64,000 nucleotides of DNA from NCBI RefSeq assembly GCF_000934725.1, contig NZ_JYNS01000016.1:37643-101642 (forward strand). Direction: 5' to 3'. The notes under the pieces are model-generated. The model was not told where the DNA came from, did not search any database, and saw only the letters and a program-made list of their open reading frames with translations. Within the stretch, counting starts at the first letter, position 1; each line of letters opens with the position of its first letter. Below, in pieces: positions 38,255-47,474 of this stretch. Both the position numbers and the translations under genes were made by a program. This DNA comes from Methyloterricola oryzae. Lineage in GTDB: Bacteria; Pseudomonadota; Gammaproteobacteria; Methylococcales; Methylococcaceae.

Positions 38255-38935
38255 ATGGCAACCGTAAAGTTCGTGCGAAATCTGGTTCTTGCGGCGTCTG
38301 CCGGCTGGTTGCTAACGGCCTGTAGCAGTTACGACTATGGCGGCTATTCGCGGGGCAGCAACGATTCCTACTACAACGACCCGTACTACTATGGGTCGCC
38401 TGGCTACCCTTACGGCACGTACCCAACGTATAACCGTTATCCCTACTACGGCCGCAATCCCCATTACTACGACCCTCGCTACGGGCAGTGGCATCGCGAT
38501 TCGGATCACCGTGATTACGACCATCGTCCCAATCCGCCGCCGCCTCCCCCTCCCCCCGATCCCCGGCAGCAGATGAAGCGGCTGGAGCGTGAAATTCAGC
38601 GCGATGAGCGCCAGTACCAGCAACAACTGAACCGCATCGATAAGAATCAGGCCCGCGAGCAGAAGCAACTGGACCGCCGTTTCGACCGCATGGAGCAGAA
38701 CCGGCTCGAGCGGTTCGAACGGCGCAATGCCAGTGAGGACGAAGTGCGAGCCATGCAGGAACGTTTGCAACGGCGCGAGGAGCGACAGGAGCAGCGCCTG
38801 CGCGAAGATTTCCAGGCGCGGCAGATGCGGGCGGAGCAGAGGCAGACTCAGGACCGGGCGCGCTTCGAGCGGCAGCAGGAACGCTTGCAGGATCGCATCG
38901 AGGCGGGTCACGGCAAGCGTCGGAAGGACCGCTGA
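38255..38935 (+). CDS. Low-complexity lipoprotein with Tyr/Gly region, poly-Pro hinge and coiled coil
   Basis: A 226-residue protein of unknown function. The signal peptide ends in a lipobox LLTACS (lipid-modified Cys23). Residues about 26-90 are Tyr, Gly, Asp and Asn rich (YYNDPYYYGSPGYPYG), then PPPPPPPP forms a rigid linker, and residues 103-226 are a very charged Gln/Arg/Glu helix with no Gly, expected to form a long coiled coil. This tripartite layout suggests an outer-membrane or periplasmic structural protein. It follows yceH by 123 bases; no family was recognised. Confidence 0.65.
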   Translation: MATVKFVRNLVLAASAGWLLTACSSYDYGGYSRGSNDSYYNDPYYYGSPGYPYGTYPTYNRYPYYGRNPHYYDPRYGQWHRDSDHRDYDHRPNPPPPPPPPDPRQQMKRLEREIQRDERQYQQQLNRIDKNQAREQKQLDRRFDRMEQNRLERFERRNASEDEVRAMQERLQRREERQEQRLREDFQARQMRAEQRQTQDRARFERQQERLQDRIEAGHGKRRKDR

Positions 38936-38965
38936 ACCGCGTCGGCCCTGATCGGCGCAGCGCGC

Positions 38966-39493
38966 CTACATGCTGGCGATCAACCGTCCGAGATCCTCGA
39001 CTTTTTTCCAGTCGGTGAACTCGACCACGGCCTTGGGGTCGGTGGGCCCGCCCGTGACGAACATGATCATGCGGATCAGCCAGCGATCCAGGGAACTGTA
39101 GGACGGATAATCCAAGCGTCCCGCGAACACCGCCAGATGTTGCGGTTTCCACGGTAGCCGTCTGAGATACCGCCTGAAATACGGGTTGCCTTCGGGCGTG
39201 TCCTTCCCGGGTTTGCGTGCCACGAGGTTCACCGAGAACAATGCGCTGGGCCTTTGCTCCAGGGTGGCCCGATGCCGCTTGATGTACGCCGTGACCTTGG
39301 GATTGTGTTTGCCGTAACGGATGCTGGCGCCGATGACGACCTTGTCGTAGGGCGCAGGGTCTATGGTTTCGTTTTCGGTGATATCCGCCAGCGTAACCTT
39401 ATGGCCGGCTGCTTCGGCAATGGATCGGAGCCGCTCGCAGATGCTGCGCGTGTGGCCGTCGGTAGTGGAGTACAGGATCAGGATCTGGCTCAT
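38966..39493 (-). CDS. hemG: Menaquinone-dependent protoporphyrinogen IX dehydrogenase (flavodoxin fold)
   Basis: A 175-residue flavodoxin-like protein with the FMN-binding start QILILYSTTDGHTRSICERL, GASIRYGKHNPKV and the HemG insertion FSVNLVARKPGKDTP, NPYFRRYLRR. HemG-type enzymes oxidise protoporphyrinogen IX in haem synthesis. The start used has a suitable upstream region; a long in-frame upstream extension is rejected because it opposes ahcY and lacks homology. Confidence 0.9.
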   Translation of the reverse strand: MSQILILYSTTDGHTRSICERLRSIAEAAGHKVTLADITENETIDPAPYDKVVIGASIRYGKHNPKVTAYIKRHRATLEQRPSALFSVNLVARKPGKDTPEGNPYFRRYLRRLPWKPQHLAVFAGRLDYPSYSSLDRWLIRMIMFVTGGPTDPKAVVEFTDWKKVEDLGRLIASM

Positions 39494-39581
39494 GGGGTTC
39501 CGTCTCGCTGGGATGCCGGACCAGAGCCTTGGGCTGACACCGCACGGCGCTGGACCTATTGCGCCGATTATACAAACGATT

Positions 39582-39602
39582 GGGGGCGCCTGTAGCGCCC
39601 CC
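39582..39602 (-). terminator. Hairpin between ahcY and hemG
   Basis: GGGGGCGC and GCGCCCCC form an 8-bp stem around a five-base loop, 40 bases after the ahcY stop codon. The minus-strand continuation is AATCGTTTG, a weak T tract, so termination is probable but partial; readthrough to hemG is possible. Confidence 0.6.
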
Positions 39603-39642
39603 GTTCGGTCCTTAGGATAACGCGGAATGAATCCGCGGTTCC

Positions 39643-41058
39643 TTAGTAGCGGTAGTGTTCCGCCTTGTACGGGCCTTCCTTCGGCACACCGATGTAGGCG
39701 GCCTGCTGATCCGTCAACTCGGTGAGCTGCGCGTTGAGCTTCTTCAACTGCAGGCGCGCCACCTTCTCGTCCAGGTGCTTGGGCAGGGTGTAGACGCCCA
39801 CCGGATAGTCCGCCGTCCGGGTGTACAGCTCGATCTGGGCGATGGTCTGGTTGGCGAAGGAGGAACTCATCACGTAGGACGGGTGCCCGGTCGCACAGCC
39901 CAGGTTCACCAGGCGGCCCTTGGCCAGCAGGATGATGCGCTTGCCGTCGGGAAAGATCACGTGATCCACCTGGGGCTTGATCTCTTCCCACTCATAACCC
40001 TCGATGCCGGCCACGTCGATTTCATTGTCGAAGTGGCCGATGTTGCAGACGATCGCCTGATCCTTCATGGCCTTCATGTGATCGTGGGTGATCACGTGGA
40101 AGTTGCCGGTGCAGGTGACGAAGATGTCGGCCTTGTCGGCGGCGTATTCCATGGTCACCACGCGATAGCCTTCCATGGCGGCCTGCAGGGCGCAGATGGG
40201 GTCGATCTCGGTGACCCACACCTGGGCCGACAGGGCCCGCAGGGCCTGGGCCGAACCCTTGCCCACGTCGCCGTAACCGGCCACCAGGGCAACCTTGCCC
40301 GCCACCATCACGTCGGTGGCGCGCTTGATGCCGTCCACCAGGGACTCGCGGCAGCCGTAGAGGTTGTCGAACTTGGACTTGGTGACCGAGTCGTTGACAT
40401 TGATGGCCGGGAATTTCAGTTCGCCACGCTCGTGCATCTGGTAGAGGCGGTGCACGCCGGTGGTGGTTTCCTCGGTGACGCCCTTGATCTGCGCCAGGCG
40501 GGTGGAGTACCAGGTGGCATCCTTGGCCAGCTTGGCCTTGATGGCGGCGAACAGGATGGTTTCTTCTTCGCTGCCCGGCTTGGCCAGCACGGATTGATCC
40601 TTCTCGGCGCGCGCACCCAGGTGCAGCAGCAGGGTGGCGTCGCCGCCGTCATCCAGGATCATGTTGGAGTAGCCGCCGTCGGCCCACTCGAAGATGCGGT
40701 GGGTGTAGTCCCAGTACTCCTCCAGCGACTCGCCCTTCACCGCGAACACCGGGATGCCTTCCGCGGCGATGGCCGCAGCGGCGTGGTCCTGGGTGGAGAA
40801 GATGTTGCAGGAAGCCCAGCGCACCTCGGCGCCCAGAGCGGTCAGGGTTTCTATAAGCACTGCCGTCTGGATGGTCATGTGCAGTGAGCCGGTGATGCGG
40901 GCGCCCTTCAGGGGTTGGCTGGCGGCGTATTCCTCGCGGATGGCCATCAGACCCGGCATTTCCGTCTCGGCGATGCGGATCTCCTTGCGGCCCCAGTCGG
41001 CCAGGCCGATATCGGCGATCTTGCAATCGGTAAAGTTGGATTTGAGCACAGCGTTCAT
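39643..41058 (-). CDS. ahcY: S-adenosylhomocysteine hydrolase
   Basis: Splits S-adenosylhomocysteine into adenosine and homocysteine, relieving product inhibition of methyltransferases. The 471-residue protein begins [23 protein letters not shown] and shows [13 protein letters not shown] (NAD site), and [27 protein letters not shown] precedes the ATG at a proper distance. It lies downstream of metK, separated by a SAH riboswitch. Confidence 0.97.
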   Translation of the reverse strand: MNAVLKSNFTDCKIADIGLADWGRKEIRIAETEMPGLMAIREEYAASQPLKGARITGSLHMTIQTAVLIETLTALGAEVRWASCNIFSTQDHAAAAIAAEGIPVFAVKGESLEEYWDYTHRIFEWADGGYSNMILDDGGDATLLLHLGARAEKDQSVLAKPGSEEETILFAAIKAKLAKDATWYSTRLAQIKGVTEETTTGVHRLYQMHERGELKFPAINVNDSVTKSKFDNLYGCRESLVDGIKRATDVMVAGKVALVAGYGDVGKGSAQALRALSAQVWVTEIDPICALQAAMEGYRVVTMEYAADKADIFVTCTGNFHVITHDHMKAMKDQAIVCNIGHFDNEIDVAGIEGYEWEEIKPQVDHVIFPDGKRIILLAKGRLVNLGCATGHPSYVMSSSFANQTIAQIELYTRTADYPVGVYTLPKHLDEKVARLQLKKLNAQLTELTDQQAAYIGVPKEGPYKAEHYRY

Positions 41059-41131
41059 TTCATACTCCTCTCGTTGAAACTCCCTGTCGGTCATGGCGCC
41101 GGTTGGCTAAATCAACCGACAGAGGTGAGCC

Positions 41132-41208
41132 GAGCGCCGTTTGAAAAACCAGCCGCCACAGCTGAGCCTGGCGACCCTCGAAGGGTTCGTCGCAGCGCTC
41201 CTCAGCCG
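41132..41208 (-). ncRNA. SAH riboswitch upstream of ahcY
   Basis: On the minus strand the conserved core is visible: GAGGAGCGCTGCGAC, a hairpin with loop CCCTTCGA, then GTCGCCAGGCTCAGC and finally AAACGGCGCTC. The stems GCTG/CAGC and GCGAC/GTCGC pair, and GAGCGC pairs with GCGCTC to make the pseudoknot of this class. Such riboswitches raise expression of SAH-recycling genes when SAH binds, and the gene 74 bases downstream is ahcY, which fits exactly. Confidence 0.9.
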
Positions 41209-41239
41209 GCTCGGCTCCGCCAAAGCCCTGGCGGTGGGG

Positions 41240-41272
41240 AAAAAGCGAAGGGGCGACCTGGCGGCCGCCCCT
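41240..41272 (-). terminator. Rho-independent terminator after metK
   Basis: On the minus strand AGGGGCG pairs with CGCCCCT around a 10-base loop, followed by TCGCTTTTT, 15 bases downstream of the metK stop. It separates metK transcription from the riboswitch-controlled ahcY transcript, which must then have its own promoter; none was identified with confidence. Confidence 0.75.
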
Positions 41273-41286
41273 GGAGGTCGGGTGGA

Positions 41287-42447
41287 TTAAAGGCCCGCCG
41301 CGTCGCGCAGCAGTTCCGCCTTGTCGGTCTTTTCCCAGCTGAAGCTGGCCTCGGTGCGGCCGAAGTGGCCGTAGGCGGCGCTGGGGCGATAGATCGGCTT
41401 GAGCAGATCGAGCATGGTGATCAGGCCCTTGGGGCGCATGTCAAAGTGCTCGCGCACCAGCGCACTCAGGCGGTCCTCGTCGATCTTGGCGGTGCCGAAG
41501 GTCTCGATGGCCACCGAGGTCGGCTCGGCCACGCCGATGGCGTAGGACACCTGGACTTCGCAGCGGTCGGCCAGGCCCGCAGCCACCACGTTCTTGGCCA
41601 CATAGCGGCACATGTAGGCCGCGGAGCGGTCCACCTTGGACGGATCCTTGCCGGAGAAGGCGCCGCCGCCGTGACGCGCCATGCCGCCGTAGGTGTCGAC
41701 GATGATCTTGCGCCCGGTGAGGCCGCAGTCGCCCACGGGGCCGCCGATGATGAACTGGCCGGTGGGGTTGATGAAGTACTTGGTGTCCTTGTGCAGCCAT
41801 TCCTTGGGCAGGACATGCAGGATGATTTCCTCCATGACCGCCTCGCGGATGTCCTTCTGGCTGATCTCCGGGGAGTGCTGGGTGGAGAGCACCACCGCAT
41901 CCACGGCCACCGGCTTGTAGTCTTCGTAACGGAAGGTTACCTGGCTCTTGGCGTCCGGGCGCAGCCAGGGCAGAACCTTGTGCTTGCGCACCTCGGCCTG
42001 GCGCTGCACCAGGCGGTGAGCGTAGGTGATGGGTGCGGGCATCAACACATCCGTCTCGTTGCTTGCGTAGCCGAACATCAGTCCTTGGTCGCCGGCGCCC
42101 TGTTCGTGATCGGAACTCTCGTCCACGCCCATGGCGATATCCGCCGACTGCTTGCCGATGGCGGTGAGCACTGCGCAGCTCTGCCAGTCGAAGCCGATAT
42201 CCGGGTTGTCGTAGCCGATGTCATGGACCACCTTGCGCACCAGTTCTTCGGTGTCCACCCAGGCGTTGGTGGTTACCTCGCCCGCCAGCACGACCATGCC
42301 GGTTTTCACCAGCGTTTCAACGGCGACGCGCGACCGGGGATCCTGCCGGAGCAGTTCGTCCAGAACGGCATCGGATACCTGATCGGCCACCTTGTCGGGA
42401 TGGCCTTCGGAGACGGATTCTGAGGTAAAAATGAAATTCTTGCTCAC
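41287..42447 (-). CDS. metK: S-adenosylmethionine synthetase
   Basis: Makes SAM from methionine and ATP. The 386-residue protein has the family motifs [38 protein letters not shown] and [16 protein letters not shown]. It is led by a strong promoter and a short leader and ends at a terminator. In combination with ahcY it makes up the SAM/SAH arm of the methyl cycle. Confidence 0.98.
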   Translation of the reverse strand: MSKNFIFTSESVSEGHPDKVADQVSDAVLDELLRQDPRSRVAVETLVKTGMVVLAGEVTTNAWVDTEELVRKVVHDIGYDNPDIGFDWQSCAVLTAIGKQSADIAMGVDESSDHEQGAGDQGLMFGYASNETDVLMPAPITYAHRLVQRQAEVRKHKVLPWLRPDAKSQVTFRYEDYKPVAVDAVVLSTQHSPEISQKDIREAVMEEIILHVLPKEWLHKDTKYFINPTGQFIIGGPVGDCGLTGRKIIVDTYGGMARHGGGAFSGKDPSKVDRSAAYMCRYVAKNVVAAGLADRCEVQVSYAIGVAEPTSVAIETFGTAKIDEDRLSALVREHFDMRPKGLITMLDLLKPIYRPSAAYGHFGRTEASFSWEKTDKAELLRDAAGL

Positions 42448-42491
42448 TGAGTATTCTTCCTGCGGGGCTGCCGGCCAAAAATAAAGCTTGC

Positions 42492-42520
42492 ATTATAGGG
42501 CAGAACTACGGCACTACCAA
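42492..42520 (-). promoter_or_regulatory. Sigma-70-type promoter of metK
   Basis: TATAAT at 42492-42497 and TTGGTA at 42515-42520 are separated by 17 bases on the minus strand, a near-ideal arrangement. The expected start point is about 40 bases before the metK ATG. Confidence 0.8.
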
Positions 42521-42579
42521 ACCACGCAGGGTCTCGGGGTCAATGCAAGGGAATTGCGGGAGGTCGGTGGGAAAACATG

Positions 42580-42601
42580 CCGCCCGGCGTAGGCCGGGCG
42601 G
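42580..42601 (-). terminator. Terminator after the YjfB-like gene
   Basis: CCGCCCGGC and GCCGGGCGG (9 bp, tetranucleotide loop CTAC on the minus strand) form a strong hairpin, followed by CATGTTTTCCC. It lies 11 bases downstream of the small motility gene and insulates it from metK. Confidence 0.75.
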
Positions 42602-42611
42602 AAGTGGGCTT

Positions 42612-42815
42612 TCAAGCCATCACATCGAGGTGATGACCGAGATTTCCATTGGGTCCTGGTTTGGGTACCGCTTGGACCAGCTGCAGGGCATTTTCCCCGT
42701 TTTGCTTGATCTGGTCGTTAGCCATTTTCAGCACCGCGGCCTCGTGGGCCTGGCTGGTCTGGCCGGCACCCAACATTTGCGACAGGACCGTAGACGCAGT
42801 TCCTTGGATTTCCAT
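42612..42815 (-). CDS. YjfB-family putative motility peptide
   Basis: A 67-residue cytoplasmic peptide whose C-terminal part AVLKMANDQIKQNGENALQLVQAVPKP resembles the YjfB_motility family (ALK.A.D.....A..LLQ.). Its role is unknown, but members are often near flagellar or chemotaxis genes and here it follows bacteriohemerythrin and a chemoreceptor on the same strand. AGAGGAG precedes the ATG. Confidence 0.7.
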   Translation of the reverse strand: MEIQGTASTVLSQMLGAGQTSQAHEAAVLKMANDQIKQNGENALQLVQAVPKPGPNGNLGHHLDVMA

Positions 42816-42891
42816 TGTTGTGACTCCTCTAGTTTAGCCGGAGGCAATTCTGTATCGGCCGGCTTGCGTCATCCATGAGCCCGTTGCCGTA

Positions 42892-43299
42892 TCACGCGAC
42901 GCCCTTGGACTTGAGGAAGGTGCCGAACGCCTTGTCGGACTGCATGATGTGGTGTTGCAGCCAGTCACGCAGGAATTTCATGGTCTCCATGGTGATGTGA
43001 GCTTGACCCGTGCGCAGCTTGGTCTGCAGGTCCACCGCCGTGGCCACCAGTTTCTGATGTTCGCTTTTGTGGGCGGGCGATTCCGGATAGCCGTGCTCGG
43101 CCATCAAGCGTTCTTCCGTTCCGAAGTGAAAGCCGGTGTAGTCGATGACCCGGTCCAGCACCTTGCCCATGATGTCGTTGGCGTCCCCGGCCAGCATGTG
43201 GTCATGCAGGCCGTTGATCAGTTGCACGAGTTTCTGGTGTTGGGTGTCGATTTCCTGGACTCCGACCGACAATTGATTGCTCCAAGTAATCAGTGACAT
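42892..43299 (-). CDS. Bacteriohemerythrin
   Basis: A 135-residue non-haem diiron oxygen-binding protein. The metal ligands can be traced: His21 (QHQKL), His58 and Glu62 (HFGTEERL), His77 and His81 (HKSEHQKL), His117 and Asp122 (HHIMQSD). The ATG is preceded by GAGAGGA. In methanotrophs bacteriohemerythrins have been proposed to deliver or buffer oxygen, for example for methane monooxygenase. Location after a chemoreceptor also suggests oxygen sensing for motility. The long ORF upstream is a shadow of the chemoreceptor gene. Confidence 0.93.
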   Translation of the reverse strand: MSLITWSNQLSVGVQEIDTQHQKLVQLINGLHDHMLAGDANDIMGKVLDRVIDYTGFHFGTEERLMAEHGYPESPAHKSEHQKLVATAVDLQTKLRTGQAHITMETMKFLRDWLQHHIMQSDKAFGTFLKSKGVA

Positions 43300-43357
43300 G
43301 TTCCTCTCCTCTTCTATTAGCAATGCCCCCGCGGCGCAGGTCGCCGCCGGGGCTCTC

Positions 43358-45868
43358 TTAAAATTCGGCCCAGTCGTCGGCTTCCGCGGCATGTGGAGGC
43401 GCGGCTTTGGCGGCCGACTTGGCCGGACGCTTGGTCTTGGACGACATTGCCGGTCGGCTGGCCACAGGTTCCCGTCTGGGGCGGGCGAGGGCCGGGGTAA
43501 GGCCCGCGAGGCGGAAGCGCGCCACCGCCACGGCCAGGTTGCCGGCCTGTTCTTCCAGGGACTCCGCGGCGGCGGCCGCCTCTTCCACCAGCGCAGCGTT
43601 TTGCTGGGTGGCTTCGTCCATCTGGGTGACGGCCTGATTGACCTGCTCGATGCCGCTGCTCTGCTCAATGGATGCGGCCGAAATCTCCGACATGATGTCG
43701 GTAACGCGCTTCACCGCCGAAACGATCTCGTCCATGGTGCGGCCGGCTTCCGAGACCAGCTTCGCGCCGTCCTCGACCTTTTCCACCGAGTCGCCGATCA
43801 ACATCTTGATCTCCTTGGCCGCCGCCGCCGAGCGTTGCGCCAAGTTGCGCACCTCACCCGCCACCACGGCAAAGCCGCGGCCCTGCTCGCCGGCCCGGGC
43901 CGCTTCCACCGCGGCGTTGAGCGCCAGGATATTGGTCTGGAAGGCGATGCCGTCGATGACGCTGATGATGTCCACGATCTTGCGCGAGCTTTCGTTGATG
44001 GCGCTCATGGTTCCCACCACCTGCTGCACCACGTCGCCACCGCGCACCGCCACGTCGGAGGCCGCCACCGCCATCTGGTTGGCCTGGCGTGCGTTGTCGG
44101 CGTTCTGCTTCACTGTGGAAGACAACTCCTCCATGCTGGAAGCGGTCTCTTCCAGGCTCGAAGCCTGCTGCTCGGTGCGCTGGGAGAGATCCGTATTGCC
44201 CATGGCTATTTCCTGGGACGCCGTGTTGATCGCGTCCGTAGCCTCCTTGATGGCGAACACGCTGTCCGCCAGCTTGTCGATGGTGGCGTTGGTGTCGTCC
44301 TTGAGCTTGGCGAAGGTGCCGCGATAATCGCCGGTCATCTTCTCCGTCAGATTGCCGTCGGCCAGGGCTGATTGCACCCGGGCCAGGTCTTCCAGAGGGC
44401 CGACGATGGCGTCCAGGGTCTGATTGACGCCTTGCACCATGTCACGGAAGCTATGCTGGAACTGCCCGGCATTGGCGCGGGTGGACAGATTGCCCTGCAC
44501 CGCCGCCTGCACCAGGCGCATGATCTCTGCCTGCATGGCTTGCAGGCTGTCCCTGACCTGGTCGATGGCCGCCGTGACCTCGCCTTTTTTCCCGGGCAGA
44601 CGGTCCATGGAGACGGAGAAGTCGCCGACCGAATAGCGCTTCACAATCTCCACCGCGCGCATTTTCACGGCGATGTGCGAAGCGACCAGTTCGTTGATGT
44701 TCTTCATCATCTGGGCGTAGACGCCGACGAACTGATCTTCCGGGATGCGGTAGTCGATCATGCCGGCCTCATGTTCCTTGGATATCTTCATCTGCGCCGC
44801 GATGAAGCGGTCAAAGGTGTCGATCAGGCCATTCAGGCTATTGGCCAGGGCGTTGAAATCACCCTGATAGGTGTCGGTGATGCGCGGTGGGATATCGCCC
44901 CGGCTGATGCGGTCCACGTAGCCGGAGGCCATCTGCATGGGCGTTACCACCGCATCCAGGGTGTCGTTGATGCCTTTGACGATGTCGCGGTAGTCGCCGC
45001 GGTGCTTGCTGAGGTCCGCTCGGGTCGACAGCTTGCCGGCCAGGGCCGCGTTCACCAGTCGCTGGGTGTCGCCCACCAGTTCCCGCAGCACTCTCTGGAT
45101 AGCGGCCATGGAATGCACGATGCTGTGCGTGTCACCCGCTTGCACCGGTATGGCCATGGAAAGGTCGCCTTCCGCCATGCGCGTCGCCATGTCGACCACG
45201 CTTTGAGGCTCGCCGCCCAGCTGGCTCAAGAGCTGGCGCACCATGAACCAGGGCAGCATGATGCCAATGACCAGAGCCGCCAGGCTGATGCCGATGATGC
45301 TGAACTTGGCGGTGGCATAGGCCGCCTTGGCGTCCTCCTCGGCGACTTCGGACAGCCCGATTTGTTGCTTCAGGAAGCGCTCGATGGCTTCCTTGGCTTT
45401 CTTCGCCTGCGGTTCCGCGGTGTTCTCCAGGGTGGACTCGGCCTCCTGCCGCTTGCCCGCAAGGGCTGCGTCTATCATGCGGGTGTTCACGGCGCGGGTG
45501 ACCTCCATTTCCTGCCTTACATCCGCCAGAAGTTTCTTGCCTTCCGGCGTGGAAACCGTCGCTTGCAGCTTCTCCAGCGCGTCGCCGTAGAGCTTGCGCG
45601 CGTCGTTCAAACGTCCCTCTTCCCGGCGCACGCCCTCGGCATCGGGCGCGTCGATCAGGTCGCGGATATAGATTTCCGATTGCTGCAGCCCGATCAGCAG
45701 GTCATGAGCCTGATCCAGCTTGACGTTCTTGTCGTTGACAATGTCATTGACACGGTCATTGATGCGTCCAGTGCTGATGAGTCCGGTGGCGGCGACGACC
45801 ACCAGCAGCAACAAGACGGTACCGAAACCGAGGGTCAGCTTGGTGCCGACTTTCATTTCTTCCGACAT
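43358..45868 (-). CDS. Methyl-accepting chemotaxis protein with multiple HAMP-like units
   Basis: An 836-residue chemoreceptor. After a short cytoplasmic tail comes a first membrane helix (about 11-33), a periplasmic four-helix-bundle-like sensor (about 34-185), a second helix (about 190-212), a HAMP domain, then an unusually long region of about 250 residues that contains at least two further HAMP-like repeats ([53 protein letters not shown]). The signalling domain carries [37 protein letters not shown]. The last five residues DWAEF fit the xWxxF CheR/CheB-tethering pentapeptide. The start is the ATG preceded by AGGAG. Confidence 0.94.
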   Translation of the reverse strand: MSEEMKVGTKLTLGFGTVLLLLVVVAATGLISTGRINDRVNDIVNDKNVKLDQAHDLLIGLQQSEIYIRDLIDAPDAEGVRREEGRLNDARKLYGDALEKLQATVSTPEGKKLLADVRQEMEVTRAVNTRMIDAALAGKRQEAESTLENTAEPQAKKAKEAIERFLKQQIGLSEVAEEDAKAAYATAKFSIIGISLAALVIGIMLPWFMVRQLLSQLGGEPQSVVDMATRMAEGDLSMAIPVQAGDTHSIVHSMAAIQRVLRELVGDTQRLVNAALAGKLSTRADLSKHRGDYRDIVKGINDTLDAVVTPMQMASGYVDRISRGDIPPRITDTYQGDFNALANSLNGLIDTFDRFIAAQMKISKEHEAGMIDYRIPEDQFVGVYAQMMKNINELVASHIAVKMRAVEIVKRYSVGDFSVSMDRLPGKKGEVTAAIDQVRDSLQAMQAEIMRLVQAAVQGNLSTRANAGQFQHSFRDMVQGVNQTLDAIVGPLEDLARVQSALADGNLTEKMTGDYRGTFAKLKDDTNATIDKLADSVFAIKEATDAINTASQEIAMGNTDLSQRTEQQASSLEETASSMEELSSTVKQNADNARQANQMAVAASDVAVRGGDVVQQVVGTMSAINESSRKIVDIISVIDGIAFQTNILALNAAVEAARAGEQGRGFAVVAGEVRNLAQRSAAAAKEIKMLIGDSVEKVEDGAKLVSEAGRTMDEIVSAVKRVTDIMSEISAASIEQSSGIEQVNQAVTQMDEATQQNAALVEEAAAAAESLEEQAGNLAVAVARFRLAGLTPALARPRREPVASRPAMSSKTKRPAKSAAKAAPPHAAEADDWAEF

Positions 45869-45931
45869 GACCAGACTCCTGTTCCTTTTCATGCTCAGAT
45901 CCTTAAGGCCGCGCCATTAGGGGGTGTCGCG

Positions 45932-45958
45932 CAGTCGGCCCTGCGTGTAGGGATTTGA
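45932..45958 (-). promoter_or_regulatory. Sigma-28-like promoter of the chemoreceptor gene
   Basis: On the minus strand TCAAATCC at 45951-45958 and GCCGACTG at 45932-45939 are separated by 11 bases, the spacing of the FliA consensus TAAAGTTT-N11-GCCGATAA. The -10 half matches five of eight positions in a row (GCCGA), the -35 half about half. This fits flagellar-regulon control of the downstream chemoreceptor. Confidence 0.5.
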
Positions 45959-45977
45959 GCTAGGGTAAATTCCCGAA

Positions 45978-46006
45978 TTACGTTCGCAGGCTGCCCCTAG
46001 TATAGA
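45978..46006 (+). promoter_or_regulatory. Possible promoter of the barrel/tetraheme/HAMP operon
   Basis: TATAGA at 46001-46006 with TTACGT 17 bases upstream at 45978-45983. The -10 element is good, the -35 is poor. It would start transcription about 55 bases before the first gene. Confidence 0.4.
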
Positions 46007-46070
46007 TGGCAATTTTTTCTATTCTTGGAGCGTGACTGAATGCATCTACAGGTTCCGGGGGAGTACCCGC

Positions 46071-47465
46071 ATGAACATCAAATGTCCGATTCGGGGCGTC
46101 GCTCTGCTGGCCCCCCTGGCGCTGCTACCCGGCGCGGTGGCGGCGACGCAGGCAACCCCCGATGAAGACCGCATCCGCAATATCGTGGAACAGATGCTGA
46201 AACAGAAAGACAAGCAGATGAACCAGTTGGAACAGCGGGTGCGCGAACTGGAACAGCTCACAAAGGATCAGAAGTCCGAGATCGATCAGCTGCGGGCGGC
46301 AAAACCCGCCCCCGCGCAAGCGGCGGCTCCCGCCGCGCCATCGAAACCGGCCACCCAGGCGGCGGCGAAACCAGCGACTTCGCCGTTGTCAAAGCTGATT
46401 CTGCCCGCCAAGAAGGTGGAGGCGGAGGAGGATGAATCAGGGCCCAAGGTGGGCGGATTCTTCGATGTCACGGCGCAGACCAAAACGGGGAATCAGCAAA
46501 CCTTCAACCTGGGCGTGGTCGAGCTGGATCTGGACCGCATTGTCGAAAGCGAACACTTTGCCGCCAGCGCGGCGCTGGATTGGTTTCCCTACGGCACGGA
46601 TCCCCAGGTCCAGATCGGTGTCGCCTTTGTCGACTTCCATATGTATGACGATGCCGTGCCGGTTCGCGGCCGCATTTTTCAGGAGCCCGGCTTTCACTTG
46701 CAGGCTGGCACCTTCGATCTGCCGTTCTCGTCCGACTATCAGTTCTTCGCCAGCAAGGACCGCCTGACCATCACGCCGCCGGTGACGACCCAGCGCATCC
46801 AGGGTTCCGGCATCAACCCATCCAACGGCGGCTTCAACTCCACCGGGGTACGTACCTACGGCAACTGGAACAACATCAGTTACGCCCTCTACTGGACCGA
46901 CTCGGTTTACGACGATGGGACCTCCATCGGTGGTCGCATCGGCGGTTTCATGAACAACCCGTACCGGGTACATCGCCGCTCCGATCTGCCCATTGTGGAC
47001 GGCGGCGTGTCGGTGCTGTTTGATCTGGACACCCATGAGCAGACCCGCAACCAGGTTTATTCCGCGGATCTGTCATTCAATTACGGGCCTTTCCGCCTGT
47101 TGAACGAGGTGCTGTGGCGCAACAGCCTGCAGCCCCAGGTCGCCTCCAATGGCGCTGACTACGGCAAACCCAGTGAGGTCGGCTATCACGTCACGCTGAT
47201 CGCCAACCTGCAGAAATGGCTGGAGCATGATCTGTACGCCTATACCCGCTTCCAGCAGTGGTTTCCCCATTACGATTACGTGGTGGACGGCGATGGCAAT
47301 GCCTACAAGGTACGTCCCATCCCACAACTCTCCGTGGGTTTTGGCTATCGCCTGAACACCTACCTGACGATGAAGTTCGAGTACACGGACAGCTTCGACC
47401 AGAAGACCGCCGAGCCCGATTTCCAGACACGGCTGGGCATGGCTCAGCTGGTTGCCACCTTCTGA
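46071..47465 (+). CDS. Outer-membrane beta-barrel protein with N-terminal coiled coil (porin-like)
   Basis: A 464-residue exported protein. The signal peptide is about residues 1-25. A coiled coil (about 30-75, QMLKQKDKQMNQLEQRVREL) and an Ala/Pro/Lys linker (80-110) precede a long barrel-like region with alternating aromatic and polar strands, ending in LVATF, the C-terminal Phe of outer-membrane barrels. The architecture is like coiled-coil porins (DcaP or OprP type), but no family signature was recognised. The start is the ATG after GGGGGAG; an upstream 13-codon extension is ignored. The stop is 9 bases before a tetraheme cytochrome gene. Confidence 0.75.
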   Translation: MNIKCPIRGVALLAPLALLPGAVAATQATPDEDRIRNIVEQMLKQKDKQMNQLEQRVRELEQLTKDQKSEIDQLRAAKPAPAQAAAPAAPSKPATQAAAKPATSPLSKLILPAKKVEAEEDESGPKVGGFFDVTAQTKTGNQQTFNLGVVELDLDRIVESEHFAASAALDWFPYGTDPQVQIGVAFVDFHMYDDAVPVRGRIFQEPGFHLQAGTFDLPFSSDYQFFASKDRLTITPPVTTQRIQGSGINPSNGGFNSTGVRTYGNWNNISYALYWTDSVYDDGTSIGGRIGGFMNNPYRVHRRSDLPIVDGGVSVLFDLDTHEQTRNQVYSADLSFNYGPFRLLNEVLWRNSLQPQVASNGADYGKPSEVGYHVTLIANLQKWLEHDLYAYTRFQQWFPHYDYVVDGDGNAYKVRPIPQLSVGFGYRLNTYLTMKFEYTDSFDQKTAEPDFQTRLGMAQLVATF

Positions 47466-47474
47466 GGAAGCCCC

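Noticed and set aside
40915..42423. 502-codon open frame opposite metK
   Set aside because: Shadow of metK, and it would run through the riboswitch and terminator.
44372..45958. 528-codon open frame opposite the chemoreceptor gene
   Set aside because: Shadow of a well-supported receptor gene; it also spans the predicted promoter.
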